Source: Helochares maculicollis (Eukaryota; Arthropoda; Insecta; Coleoptera; Hydrophilidae). Taken from it: DNA of 60,050 nt. The notes beneath the pieces were generated by a model. That model was given only the letters and a program-made list of their open reading frames with translations. It did no database searches and was not told the origin of the DNA. The DNA is taken from assembly GCA_033557835.1 (NCBI GenBank), contig JAWQRO010000084.1, positions 1 to 60,050 on the forward strand, written 5' to 3'. The position numbers and the translations under genes were made by a program. Below, in pieces: positions 13,660 to 25,354 of this stretch; positions within the stretch are counted from its first letter, which is position 1; every line of letters starts with the position of its first letter.

Positions 13660-14378
13660 TTTTGAAGTACAGAATGTGTAAAAATAATCAACAATTCAGA
13701 ACAAATTTATCTGGTTTCGATATCACCACCTTTTGCCTTAACTATGGCTTTGAGACGGTCAAAAAACAAATCGCAAGCTGCCCGAATGTGATTTGCCGGT
13801 ATTTTGGCCCCCTCATAGACAATGTCTTTCTTCAGCGTCTCGAGGCTGGTGTATTTTTTAACTCGGATATTGCTCTCCAAAATGGCTCATAGAGAATACT
13901 CCAATGGATTCGCGTCTGGTGAATTCAAGAGTCATTGTATGGTCGAAATGAAGTTCGGAACATTGTTTTTCAGCCATTCTAGGTTTACTCGCGCTTTGTG
14001 AGACGGTGCCGAGTCTTGTTAAAACGTCCATGGCCTGCAACCGAAATGTTTGTCTGCCCAAGGTTTCAAACCAGCCTCCAGTACGTTTTCCCGATAATAT
14101 GTCGCATTTACTTTGATATCAGGCTCAATGAAAACGATTGAAAAGCGCCCATCCGCGGTTACAGCGGCCCAAACCATTATTTGTGGCAGGTGCTGCTTTC
14201 TGGTGACCAACCGATGGCTCAAATTCTCGGATGAACGTTGGGTCAAGTAAACCCTATCGTTTTGAGAGTTTACAAATTGCTTAATTGGGAAATTTTTCTC
14301 GTCAGAAAACACGATGTTCGGAAATTGACCGCTTTCGACCAAGCAAAGCAAGTCCTTCGTTCGTTGTAATGTATCCAT
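13660..14378 (-). pseudogene. 5'-truncated DD37E Tc1/IS630 transposase pseudogene
   Basis: The minus strand reads 'FPNIVFSDEKNF' (first catalytic Asp), then 'PQIMVWAAVTADGRF', then 'QDSAPSHKA' (second Asp), then 'SPDANPLEYSL' (Glu). Between the second Asp and the Glu lie 37 codons, so the signature is DD37E, unlike the DD34D mariners nearby. In-frame stops replace residues after 'RPWTF', after 'STIQ' and after 'EYSL' (near 14018, 13937 and 13885). The DNA-binding N-terminus is absent and is replaced by mariner sequence. DD37E elements are known from mosquitoes (ITmD37E); exact family placement needs a search. Confidence 0.8.
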
Positions 14379-14850
14379 TTCTCATCCTCGGTGACGATTC
14401 GATGTAAAAAAAATTTTTATGCCTGGCTAGCAGCATTTCACTCATGCATAATCGGCGTTCAATATCTCTTGGCTTCATTTCGTATGGAACCCAATTTTCT
14501 TGTTTATGAATCATTCCTAATGATTATAAACGATGTGAAACTGCTTGCTAAGTGACTTCTAATGTGAGAGCAAGTTCCTTTTGAGTTTGAGACGAATCTT
14601 TCTCCGATAACTATTCCAATTCTGCATCTTCGTAAATTTTAGGCCTTCCACTGCGGTTTTTGTCTTCTACATCAAAATCGCCGTTTTGAAACTTTTGAAA
14701 CCACTCACGACACATTCTTTCACTCAAAGCAGCTTCATTATATGCTTCTACGAGCAATCGATGCGCCTCAGCTGCTGATTTTTTTAAATTAAAGAAATAA
14801 ATTAAAAGTTCCCGCAAATGACGTTTATTTGGTTCAAATTTAGACATTTT
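14379..14850 (-). pseudogene. Mariner transposase N-terminal half (copy 2)
   Basis: The minus-strand start MSKFEPNKRHLRE is near 14847. It is closely similar to copy 1 and shares 'SAAEAHRLLVEAYNEAA' and 'CREWFQKF'. The frame is interrupted near 14611, resumes as 'IHKQENWVPYEMKPRDIERR' (14514 downward), and ends at 'EDEKWIHYN', just past the first catalytic Asp, where the chimeric junction lies. The conserved Trp that is mutated in copy 1 is intact here, so the two copies decayed independently. Confidence 0.85.
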
Positions 14851-15018
14851 CGGCTCAAGAAAATTATATTCTATTAGCACGGCGTGACTAATATAGTAAG
14901 GTTATGTTATTTTAGAACGAACAGACTAATTTTCAAGTCGGTTATCATCTGCAAATTCTAATGAAAGCCGCGCCCCGCGACGCCTTCCTTAAATCGGTGG
15001 AAACTTATTTGTACTCCT

Positions 15019-17665
15019 AATAACTTTCTTAATAAATTATATTTTTTAAATTTTACTTTTGATTTCGGGAAAATACTTAATATTTTTTGTGAAATGTATC
15101 TGATGTGTTCATGTTTTGCGAGTAAAACTTTAAAGAGCAGCGTTTTTTATGAATCATGAAAGTAGGACAAAATGAAAAATTGTTAAAACTCTTTACTTTA
15201 GAGAGCATTTATCCATTGCTGTACTCAAAGAATTAATATATATGAAGACACTTCTAGTGAACGTGTTGCATATTAGCAGTTAATTAAAATAGTGCAAAAC
15301 GCTGAACTTTTTATCAATGGTCGCATTAAGCAAGCAAGCAAGCTGTTATTAGGGATAGGACTTAGGGATAGTCGATCTCTTATTGCAATGTCAATTGATA
15401 AATAAATGAAAATGAATTTTTCACAGAATATTCGGCCATTTGATACAATGGGGCATCAATATTTTAACATTGAATACTGCTAATCGACAAAATTTAGAAT
15501 ACCATTAGATTTCGGAAAAGTAAGGAAAAAATTTCAGTATTTTTGAAAAATTTAGATTATTTCACTACATTATAAAAACATATCTCTTTCATAGCTGTCG
15601 ACTTTGCAGCAACGTAGTTGGTTAAGATCCCTTGTAATGAACTATTTTTTCTCTTTCATGCACCTTCATTTTGGGTGAATTGGAACTAAGAGAACTTTTT
15701 ATCCCCAAAACAAAGCACGTTGACTATATAAAATAGATCTACTCCACGACGATTCCTACTTTGCATGTAGATGGTTTGCAAACAGCTGTTACAAGAAGCT
15801 GGAAATAAAAAAACAGAAAACGGTAAAAAGTGCTAGAAAAGGGGCAATTCATTTACTAGTTGGTATATTAAGGGGTTTAGATTTTATCGACTGATCAATT
15901 CGCTCTGCCCCACTTCGCTCGACAGGTCAAAAGTATTAAGGCTCTTCTTTAACAAAGCTGACCAATTCCAATTTTATTTTGCTGTGCCTCGCTTCGTTCG
16001 TTGTAGCTAATTTAAAGAGTCAAGGTCTTACACACTCGACTCACATATTAGCGAGCTTTAGATAAATGTCATATCGTAATTAAATAATTGAGTGATTTAT
16101 ATGCTTTTCAAAGTATTCTAGTTGTAAATTGATCCCTATAAAAATGATATGTTTACAATTGCTATTGCAGGTGATGTTGCAAACTTGCATAGGCTGACAA
16201 TTATTAAGACAATAAACATGCAAATTCTTACAATAATTTAAAACTAGAATAAATTAGTTGTTAACAAATAGAGTATTAATCTTTTAAAACTGTTAACAAA
16301 ATTGATTCATAGCATATTAAAAAGTGTCTTTGGAATTTCAGCAAACTAAATATCATTATTGTATTGTTGAGTCACTGGAGAATCATAAAATGGTTTTTAA
16401 GAGATTAAAAAATAAAAAGTATTTTTTAATTAAATGCACTTTTGAGGAAAAGCAATTTGAAATACAAACCGTGGATTATGTGGTCAAATCATAATCTAAC
16501 TATTATATTTAAAGTAAGTAGAAAAACTTGTCCATCTTTAAGAATCATTTGTAATGAAGGGAAGCGTTTATAATAAATAAGATAGAAAACAGTTTCCAGC
16601 GTGTTTTAAAACATTTAATTTCTTACAAAATATATTGACTGATAACTCAGCCACAATCTAGAAACAAAACGCTTCACAGTTAAGATTGTCAAAATCAGTA
16701 TGAAAAAATCAAACAATAAAAATATTCGAATAATATATTATCAATGGTGGTTGGAGCTATCTTAGAAATTCAAGATTCCTTTACATTTTTGACGTGTTTG
16801 TGTTGTGATTTATTACATTTTGTAACCATCCTTACATCCAGAACGAGAACAGACTTGACGTCCCAGCTCCATGGTCTACTTAATATGAAAGATTACTTAC
16901 AACACTGTTTCTCTCAATGCCCCGAAGCCGAAATTTTTAATCAATACATTTTTAATTTTGTAAGGTGTGTAAACTTCTTACCGCTAGTTTTCTAAATTGT
17001 TTACCTTAACAGAAACTGCTGGGGGCTCTACATGTCACAAAACTTGATATGGGTCTACGATTTTGAACTAATTGCTGTATATCTGAAGTCATTACTTCAG
17101 CGCTATCGTGTTTACAAATACACAAATAAATGGTATGTTAAAAAAGGTTAAAACGGATTTAGGGATCTCAGATCGTTAAAACCTGGCAAAATTTTGAGAT
17201 CGAGTTTTTACGTAAATGCAACAGCTTCCCTTTACTATGCTTCGTAGACTACTCGAGAATAAAAAGATAGTATGTGCCAATTGACTTTTCAATTTATTCG
17301 TTTTAACACGATATGTACAAATTTATTTATGTATTTATTAATGTTATGAATACAGTTAAGGAAATTAAATTCTTCTTATTGGAGAGAGAAAGAAATAAGG
17401 AAAGAAAGAGACAGGGGGAGAAACAGAAAGTCAGAGTAGATAAAGGTTTTACACGCGGTATAAACCTGCACAAGAATCCTGATTTAAATATAGGTTGTGT
17501 AAATATATTTTGTAAATATTAGTTGTTATGCAAATATTTTGATATGCTTATAAAATGATACGGGCTAGCAAATTTATATAGAATCAGAAGTCTACAGGGT
17601 TTTTGTAGTTACAAGGCCAACAAGTTATATAATTTAATAATGGCAATTATGTTAGTATTCTCTGG

Positions 17666-17714
<49 letters not shown>

Positions 17715-20417
17715 ATTTATTAAAGATCAATAAATTAAGAATAAACTGCTTTTCAGTCTAAAAACTTAACTTCTGTTTAGAAATTTTATTTTTTAAATAT
17801 CTTGTTACACCCTTTAAAATGTTTATTCATTCTCTCTCGAAAGCAAAAATTAAAAAATCTTGTGTCATATAACAAATAAAGCTCAATGGAATAATATATG
17901 TAATGATTTGAACACTGTTGTGGAATACGCATGTAATAAAAATTGTCTTACTTTAAGGTATTACTTCATTGTTTTGAATTCTAGAAATGTTAATCGATTA
18001 CATTAAAAGTTTATAGACATGGATTACAAAAACTGCTGGTGTATAGGTGTTTAAATTATTAGTGCGCTTAATTCGTTGTACATTGTATGGTACATCTTTA
18101 AATCATTTGTGCAATTTTTTGTACTATAGGTCAAATTTAATTATCAAGTCAAGTCAACGATACTGTTTGCGGTTAAATGTATGCTCTTTGGAAAGCCCCA
18201 CGTAGCGAACATTTAACTTCGGGTTCATAGCATAGGGATTTTCTATGTCTTTACAGAAACTGTAAAAAAATTATATTTAGAAATACCTAATACATGACCA
18301 AGTTATTGAATAATATCACGAACGAAGAGTTTATATAATAAAATTTAATTTAGCGTACGGTTTTTATAGCAAAAATTGTAAATCATTATCAAATGTACGT
18401 CGACATGATCTGAGTGTCGGAAGTACTATTATCCTTCACAAATTTAACAATTTTATATGATTAATATTAAGAACTCGGTATTTTCGTACTTATTTAAAGA
18501 TATTTCGAGCTTTTATTTTGCAATTCTACTTCAACATTTCAGTAGACTCATTAAAAACGATCCAGTTTTCACCAACTTTGTTTAGAATTCTGTTTTAAAA
18601 TTTGTGTTTTAGAAGTTTCAAAAATGAAAAAATAATTTTGTAAGTACATTACTCAGAATTATTACATCAGGATATTATTTTCAAAATTTGAATAATTGTT
18701 ATGGTTTATTTTCTAAAGCAGTTATCGAGCTAATCAGCATTTTGCATGATTCAGTCTAATGATTATCATAAGTTTTCAAAATTTTTTGAATTACAGTGGT
18801 TAATTCTTAGAGTTTTCAGAACTCCTTCTTGATTGGTAAAGTAGGTCTTATTTTTAAGCTTTCTATGAGTCTATGCCGAAAATAATTACTAAGATATACA
18901 GTTTCTTGCAATAAATAATTCATATTTGTCAGGATCTACTTAATAAATTTAATTTTCTAGTGTATTTAAAAATGTTTCAACTAATATTATTTTATTGTAG
19001 TAGACTGGATAATCCAACAAAATTGTACTGCAATCACAACTAAATATGATTCTATATCGATTTGGGTCCAACTTGGCTTACTTTTAGTTACAAAAATGTT
19101 TAATTTGTTATTAATATTTTTACGGTTTTTGTCCTTTATTTATACGATTTGACTACGATTTGTATATCACATCTCTTTTGGATTTCCACACTCGCTTGTT
19201 TAATTCTCGGTTTAATTTTTAAAATCCTAAATTTTTTGTTTAATTCTAGTCTTTGTAATTGCTACTACTTGCATGCTCTACATGTGTGTATAAATACTGA
19301 TATATTTTATTAAAATGTTTATAAAAAATGAAAATATATTTAGCCCAAATTTTGCTTTTAGTTTTAAATTTCAGGTATGCTGTAGATGAATTTATAAAAT
19401 TTCTACTTTATTTCTGTACCTTATATTGGTTTATGTTATGTAATTATGTAAAAACGCCCTTACTTTTACGCTATACAAAAATGTAAGCTTTTCAAATTTA
19501 AATCATGATTTGTATATCCCTGTTACTCGCTATTCTTGTTAGACAATATTTTAGATTTGTATCAGAATCAATTCATTTCAGTTTGTTTGACTATGAAAAA
19601 ATGATTAAACATCATATAGTATCCTTTAAGAAACTAGCGTAAAGAAGTTAAAATCTTCGTATCTTCTCTATCTAGATAGAAATGAGTTTAAGTTGCTTAG
19701 GTGCTTTTTTAAGTCGTATTGATCGATTAAACTGCAACACATTTATTTTTAGACGCTAATTTGTAATGAAAATTGCTAAGTTAAATAGTATGACCTTTAC
19801 AAACCACCAAGTATCAATTATCTTGACCAAGGAAGTATGAGAAATAATCTATTCTGTTTATCTGGGGAAGCAGTAGGAAAAATGATCACTGTAATATTAG
19901 ATCAGTTTACACATGTTTATTACAGGACTTAAGGATTTAAATGCGTTTCTTTGAGTGACTACAGTCTTTTTGTTAATTGCGTTTGTCAAATTACTTATTC
20001 TATGCAGTATCATATTTAGATAGCATCTAATAACAAGTTTGATTAAATTTTCCTGTAGAGAAGTGAATGCTAAGGACAGTCCAGAGTAAGACCTTATTGT
20101 TGATTTAATTAATGGAAATCAAAGTATTGCAAAATTTAGATATTTCTGAAAATTAAATATTTAAATATATAAATCAAAACAGCTGGTCATTAAGTTATAA
20201 AAAATTGTTACGCCAAATAGGGATAGGCACAGTAATACCGTAAATGCTTATTAAGAATAAGAATAATTTAGTACCCAAACACTTACTGCGAAAGTTTTAT
20301 ATAACAATAAATTAAGAACATTGAGATCATTCTTTATGAAAATGTATGGTTGATATTTTGAATCATTGCTTAATTGTTTTTATAATATTTTAGAGATTGT
20401 ATTTATGATATTTTTAG
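15019..20417. other. AT-rich non-coding DNA upstream of CAT-A
   Basis: No gene was recognised in about 5.4 kb. It was searched specifically for a CAT first coding exon (the 'GIGSTLGVGVYVLAG' block) without success. It contains a TA microsatellite near 17668-17711, a purine-rich GA segment near 17380-17430, and many T-rich tracts. Open frames up to 83 codons have no recognisable domain. If the missing CAT-A first exon lies upstream, this region is intron or 5' flank. Confidence 0.4.
17668..17711. repeat. (TA)n microsatellite
   Basis: About 22 uninterrupted AT dinucleotide repeats. Confidence 0.95.
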
Positions 20418-22644
20418 GTTTATGCTATGCAGAGTTTGCATCAAGGGTGCCAAAAGCAGGATCTGCATACGTATACAGTTACGTGACTGTTGGGGAATTC
20501 GTTGCCTACGTTATTGGATGGAATTTAATTTTGGAATACGTGATCGGTAAGAAAATTTTACTTTCCAAATATCCATTGTTGTTGTTCTCAGAACACCAAT
20601 GGGTTATTCTCACCACATCAACCCAATGACAGTGAATTTCATTGTGAAAGTATCGCGATTAAAAAGCAAAAAGGCAGTAGAATCGTAAGTAAGAAGCTTG
20701 CATATGAGCAAAATGTACAAAAACATAAATAATCCAAGTGGTTTTAAAATGCTTTCGATCAATGCCGTAGGTTAAAGCGAATAGACATACCATTTAGAAA
20801 CTTTATTGCCCAGGATGTGGAGGTAAAACACATAAGAGTGCAAAAAATTACTATTATTATTAGCATCTTATGTTTATTTGATTGCTTTAATAAATGGAAT
20901 GTTGTCTTGCTACGCAGCTGCTTTAAACATGAACGATCAAATCTGGGATTTACGTTCTCTAGATTTTATTATTTTAATAAATCCTAGCTCGATTACATTT
21001 TGCATAATCGTCACCGAATGTTATTTTAAGGTACAGCAAGTGTAGCCCGTGGATTAAGTGGATACATCGATAACTTATCCAATAACACAATGAGAATAAA
21101 ATTGACCGAAGTCCTTCCAATAGATGTTAATTTTCTCTCAAATTATCCTGATTTTCTGGCGCTAGGACTTGTTCTAATATTGACGTGTAAGTATAATACC
21201 GGTTTTAATATAAATGGTTAAAAATAGTCTATGAACTGTTTCATACTTCTTAAGGTTTACTAGCAGTTGGGGTGAAAGAATCAACTACCTTCAACAACAT
21301 CTTCACAATCTTAAATATGGTCACGGTTTGTATAGTGATTGTGGCGGGATCAATTAAAGCCGACGCTCATAATTGGAGTATATCCAAAGATGAAATACCG
21401 AAAGATGTTAAACACGCAGGAGCTGGTGGATTTTTGCCTTTTGGGTTCGCTGGAGTAATGGCCGGGGCGGCTAAGTGCTTCTTTGGATTCGTGGGCTTTG
21501 ATGCAATTGCCACGACTGGCGAAGAGGCCAAAAACCCACAAAAGAATATTCCGCTGGCGATCGTTATGTCCTTGATTGTAATTTTCTTGTCATACTTTGG
21601 GATCGCTTCAGTTTTGACCCTAATGTGGCCTTATTACGACCAAGACCCCGATGCGCCTTTCCCCTACGTTTTCAGACAGATTGATTGGATAGTCATTATG
21701 TGGATCGTGACTGTTGGTGCTATTTTTGCTCTCTGCACCAGTTTATTGGGAGCCATGTTTCCTTTGCCCAGGATTATTTATGCAATGGCTGAAGATGGTC
21801 TGTTGTTTAAATTTTTATCAAGCGTCAACTCCAGAACAAAGACACCGCTTATAGCTACCATAATATCAGGAGTTTTAGCCGGGCTCATGGCTATGATTTT
21901 TGATCTCCAACAGTTGATTGATATGATGTCTATTGGAACCTTACTGGCATACACTATTGTCGCAGTTTGCGTTTTGATTTTGAGATATCAACCAGAAGAT
22001 GATTACGCGAAGGCAAATCCTGAAATGCTAGACGAATCAAAGAAAGTCGCCGATCAACCATTATCGAGTGGATTTGTTATAGCGTTTAATTTGAATATGA
22101 ATAAATATCCTGACAATCGCACTTCACACATCACCAAATGGGCTACGTGCTGCTTCGGTAAGTGTGTGCATTTGCACGTTGAAAACGGTTTAATACTGTA
22201 ATATTTCGTTTTGCAGCTGTTTTTGCCTCTATATTGTGTGCGTTTGTGATACACGCCACCGATTTTATTCATATATCCTATCCATTTTACCTGGCACTTT
22301 TCATAATAGTATCAATAATTTTGTTGATAACAATGGTAATCATTGGGCGGCAACCAACTTCGGATATAAAATTAGCTTTTAAAGTACCTTGGGTGCCAGT
22401 GATTCCATGTTTAAGCGTTTTGATCAACATTTATCTTATGCTGGAGTTGGATTTACATACATGGATACGGTTCACTGTTTGGTTGATTATTGGATTTCTG
22501 ATCTACTTTTTATATGGAATCACTCATAGCGCAGCAAAATCTAAGGTAGTTGGCGAAGTGCCAAAACGTGCCAGTTCTGCAGCTACGGCATCACTAAGAT
22601 CAGTGAATAAAGAAGGTGCAAATAATGAAAATACAAAGTTTTGA
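20418..22644 (+). CDS. CAT-A: cationic amino acid transporter family, first exon not found
   Basis: Exons: 20418-20546, 21031-21186, 21255-22157 and 22217-22644, with GT-AG introns and consistent phases. The visible part encodes about 538 aa. It starts at 'GLCYAEFASRVPKAGSAY' (TM3, with the glutamate known to be essential in mammalian CAT1) and continues through 'FFGFVGFDAIATTGEEAKNP', 'GAMFPLPRIIYAMAEDGLLF' and the C-terminal permease block 'VPWVPVIPCLSVLIN' to a short tail ending at TGA. The family is the APC superfamily (SLC7A1-4-like): plasma-membrane transporters with 14 membrane segments, usually about 600 aa. The exon for residues 1-80 (TM1-TM2) is missing. An in-frame ATG at 20366 reads through the splice acceptor, but a protein starting there would lack TM1-2. 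Relative to CAT-B it has gained one intron (20547-21030) and lacks the last two. No internal stop is seen, so it is either a gene with a distant first exon or a truncated duplicate. Confidence 0.8.
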
Positions 22645-23570
22645 ATATAGAGTACAAATTATCTTTACAATATAGTAATATTATACGAGACTGTATATAA
22701 TGAATCGAATCTAAATAGCATATTGCTCCACATTATTTCTTACTTATATTTACTAAACGAGATTAGAAATGATATTGAATTTATTTTACATTTATTTGTA
22801 TTAAGCTTTTATTTATTGTAAATAAATAATTTTATATTAATGTGGCTCGTTCCTATTTATCCTTTGAGTAACAATATAAACCATCAAGGTTTTTAAATAG
22901 TACTTTCATTTGCAACCTTTGGGATCTGCAAACGATCTTATAAAAAGTGCATAAGGTGTGTGGGTGTTTGAGTCTTCTTTGCGTGATTGCTTGTAATATT
23001 ATATCTATATCAAGCTTTATCTTAGTGTCCTATTTTAGAAGTGCACTCTTTTTTATTATTTTAGTAGATTGATTTATAGATATAATAAATTAATATAAAT
23101 AGCTACAAACCTCGTATCATTTACTTCGTAAAACAAAATCATAATATTTATTAAGCTTGTCGTCCAATCGTCCAGTTACTTGTGACCAAGATGCTTCCTT
23201 TTTGTAAAAATTTGATTTTTCTATATTAGTCGCTTAAACATTTAACTCCATCGCAATGGGAAAATTCTGATTATTAAAACAGATAGGTATTGCCAGTTTG
23301 TTCCTCTGTTTGTTACCCTTTGACCGGCTTAGCTTAACTTGGTCTAGTACATCTCTATTTGATTTTATGAAGCCGACTTTGTAAAACTTATCAAGCAAAG
23401 TTGTGGTCCTAGATGCTTTATTGCTAGATCAGTAAAATAAAACTTAAACTAGAAATATATAAATAGAGTAAGGGTAGCATATGAAAAAGGCCGCTATATC
23501 ACACGTTTGAGTTGTATCTTCAAAAACTGCTATGCCAGTTTTTTCCGTCTTTTGTATCCAAAAGGATATA
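22645..23570. other. CAT-A 3' region and spacer
   Basis: The probable 3' UTR of CAT-A follows the TGA at 22644, with an AATAAA at 22821-22826 as the best polyadenylation signal. The rest, to the mariner at 23571, shows no gene. Confidence 0.5.
22821..22826 (+). terminator. Likely CAT-A polyadenylation signal
   Basis: An AATAAA hexamer about 180 bases after the CAT-A stop codon. Confidence 0.5.
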
Positions 23571-24860
23571 TTAGGTATTGGAATTAATTCGTAGCGTTCC
23601 TTTATTAAAAAATAACGATTTATTTGAAATGAAAATAAAAAATTACATTATTGAAAATACTGCCCATCGCTTGCTACTACTTTTTCCCTTTTTTCAGGTA
23701 ACTGTCGAATACCCCCCTCAAAAAAACTCTTCGTCCTTGGAGGCAATCCATCAATCGATCCAATTTTGGCAATCCTCATAACATGCTATTTTTTACCCTG
23801 ATAAGCCATGAGCCATTGATCGAAACAGGTGGTAATCCGAAGGGGCAATATCTGGAGAATACGGCGGGTGGGTTAAGACTTCCCATTTCAATGTTTCCAG
23901 GTATGTTTTCACCGGTTTCGCCACGTGAGGCCGAGCATTGTCGTGCAGTAAAATAACTTTATCGTGCCTTTTGCTCCATTCCGACCGTTTTTCCTTCAAT
24001 GCACGACTCAAACGCATCAATTGTAACCGGTAGCGATCCCCATTGATGGTTTCATTGGGTTTTAACAATTCATAATAAACCACACCTTGTTGATCCCACC
24101 AAATACAAAGGAGGAGCTTAGATCCATGAATATTGCGTTTTGCCACTGATGATGATGTTTCTCCGGGCTTAACCCATGATCTTCTGCGTTTCGGATTGTC
24201 GTAATAAATCCATTTTTCATCGCCAGTAACAATTCCATGTAGAAAACTTTTTCTTTTGTACCGTGCAAGCAGTAGTTCACAGGTTATAAAAGTCTTTCAA
24301 TGTCTCGGTTTTAATTCATATGGGACCGAATTTCCTTCCTTTTGGATCATTCCCATTAAGGCGTTTTCCTACCGTGGATAAATCAACCTCCAAAGATGTA
24401 AACAACCCTTAGATGTAGACAACTCTTGAAGTGTTTGACATGAATTTTCTTCGAGTAAATCCTCCAATTCTTTATCTTGAAATTTTTTTGGCTGTCCAGG
24501 TCATTCCTTGTCGTCTAAATCAAAATCACTACTCTTAAAACGCGCAAACTATTTCCGACACCTTTGATCAGCTAAAGCATCGTAAACATCTACTAAAATC
24601 CGATGACTTTCTGTAGCACTTTTGTTCATATTAAAATAATGTAATAAAACTCCCCGCAAAAACACTTTATTTGGAATAAATTTCGACATAATTAAATAGC
24701 TGCCATTTGTTGTTATTAACAATTAAAAATAAGATACGTCGTAAAAACAGTACCTAATAACAGCTGTTTAACGATCAATTTTTTTCTGAAGGTAAAAACA
24801 GAATACTGTAATAACCACGCCATGTCTCATCAAACGCTACGAATTAATTCCAACACCTAA
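23571..24860 (-). mobile_element. Full-length mariner (1,290 bp) with near-perfect terminal repeats
   Basis: The ends are 28-bp inverted repeats that begin 'ttaggt' and differ at one position. The left copy is at 23571-23598 and the right copy at 24833-24860. Both are flanked by TA, the expected target-site duplication. The length equals that of a complete mariner. It is a different family from the copies at 12-15 kb because its terminal repeats differ entirely. The transposase inside is broken. Confidence 0.93.
23640..24690 (-). pseudogene. Mariner transposase pseudogene (DD34D)
   Basis: The minus-strand start 'MSKFIPNK' is near 24689. The first catalytic block 'GIVTGDEKWIYYDNPK' is at about 24234-24190. 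A clean stretch, 24146-23793, carries 'LCIWWDQQGVVYYELL', 'HDNARPHVAKPVKTYLETL' and 'HPPYSPDIAPSDYHLFRS', so all three catalytic Asp residues are recognisable. After 'AHGLSG' a stop occurs near 23793, and a Trp-to-stop change follows at about 23754. The N-terminal half has further frame breaks (24300-24600). Intact relatives have about 345 aa; this copy cannot encode active enzyme. Confidence 0.88.
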
Positions 24861-24899
24861 TAAAACAAAATTAGTCATTTCTGCTCCATATATGGTCAT

Positions 24900-25354
24900 A
24901 GTATGTTGATTATATATATTTAGATACTTTTCAAAGATTATGGCACTATCGGCAGCCAACTTATTGACCTATACGACTATTCATCTTCTGGAGATTTTCC
25001 AGGTTTTAGAACTAAAAGAATTACGTGTACTTTAGATAGGGCTTGGAAAATCCTTAACTATCTTAATTTAAGGAGCATTGTAACAACCAGCTCGATAGGA
25101 CCAAAAGTGTGGCGTGGATCGAATGGTGCACCTCATACGCGTCAATACGACCAAGTGGACTGTATAATGAATGTAGTTAAAGACCCCCTAAATATGGTGG
25201 TTACAATGCCTTTATAAATGTTCGATTTATTACTAATTTGCCTTACAAGCGGTCAATTTAATACTACTTTTAAGACTAAACATATTTCTAGACTTATGCT
25301 ATGAGAAAGTAGGGATGCCACCCTCTTCCTTTATCGACCCAGTAGGACGCAACA
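24900..25354 (-). mobile_element. LTR-retrotransposon fragment (5' LTR plus leader, BEL/Pao-like)
   Basis: On the minus strand it begins 'tgttgcgtc' at 25354. It continues through an LTR-like AT-rich segment to 'gcgtatgaggtgc' and 'tttggtcctatcgagctgg' near 25100. The same sequence order occurs on the plus strand at 41279-41600. A 'TTTGGTCCTTCGAGCCGG'-type leader after the LTR is typical of BEL/Pao elements (from memory). No gag-pol is recognised downstream of the leader. The lower limit of the fragment is uncertain and may reach the mariner at 24860. Confidence 0.55.

Larger units (their letters stand above)
13590..15018 (-). mobile_element. Chimeric transposon: mariner 5' half joined to DD37E Tc1-like 3' half
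   Basis: The right end (15003-15018) carries the same terminal repeat as mariner copy 1, and 15018-14380 encodes the N-terminal mariner half. At about 14368-14378, within the first catalytic block, the sequence switches to a different IS630/Tc1 family, which runs to a left end at 13590 beginning 'cagggttgggcac' after a TA. No mariner left end is present beyond the junction. Both parts share one orientation. This is either an insertion followed by deletion or a template-switch fusion. Both coding halves are broken. Confidence 0.75.

Noticed and set aside
16744..16995. An 83-codon open frame upstream of CAT-A considered as its missing first exon
   Set aside because: It lacks the 'GSTLGVGVYV' block, the membrane pattern and a phase-1 donor, so it does not match CAT-B or CAT-C exon 1.
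17313..17522. A 69-codon Glu/Arg/Lys-rich open frame
   Set aside because: It is explained by a purine-rich GA tract. No homology or gene structure around it.
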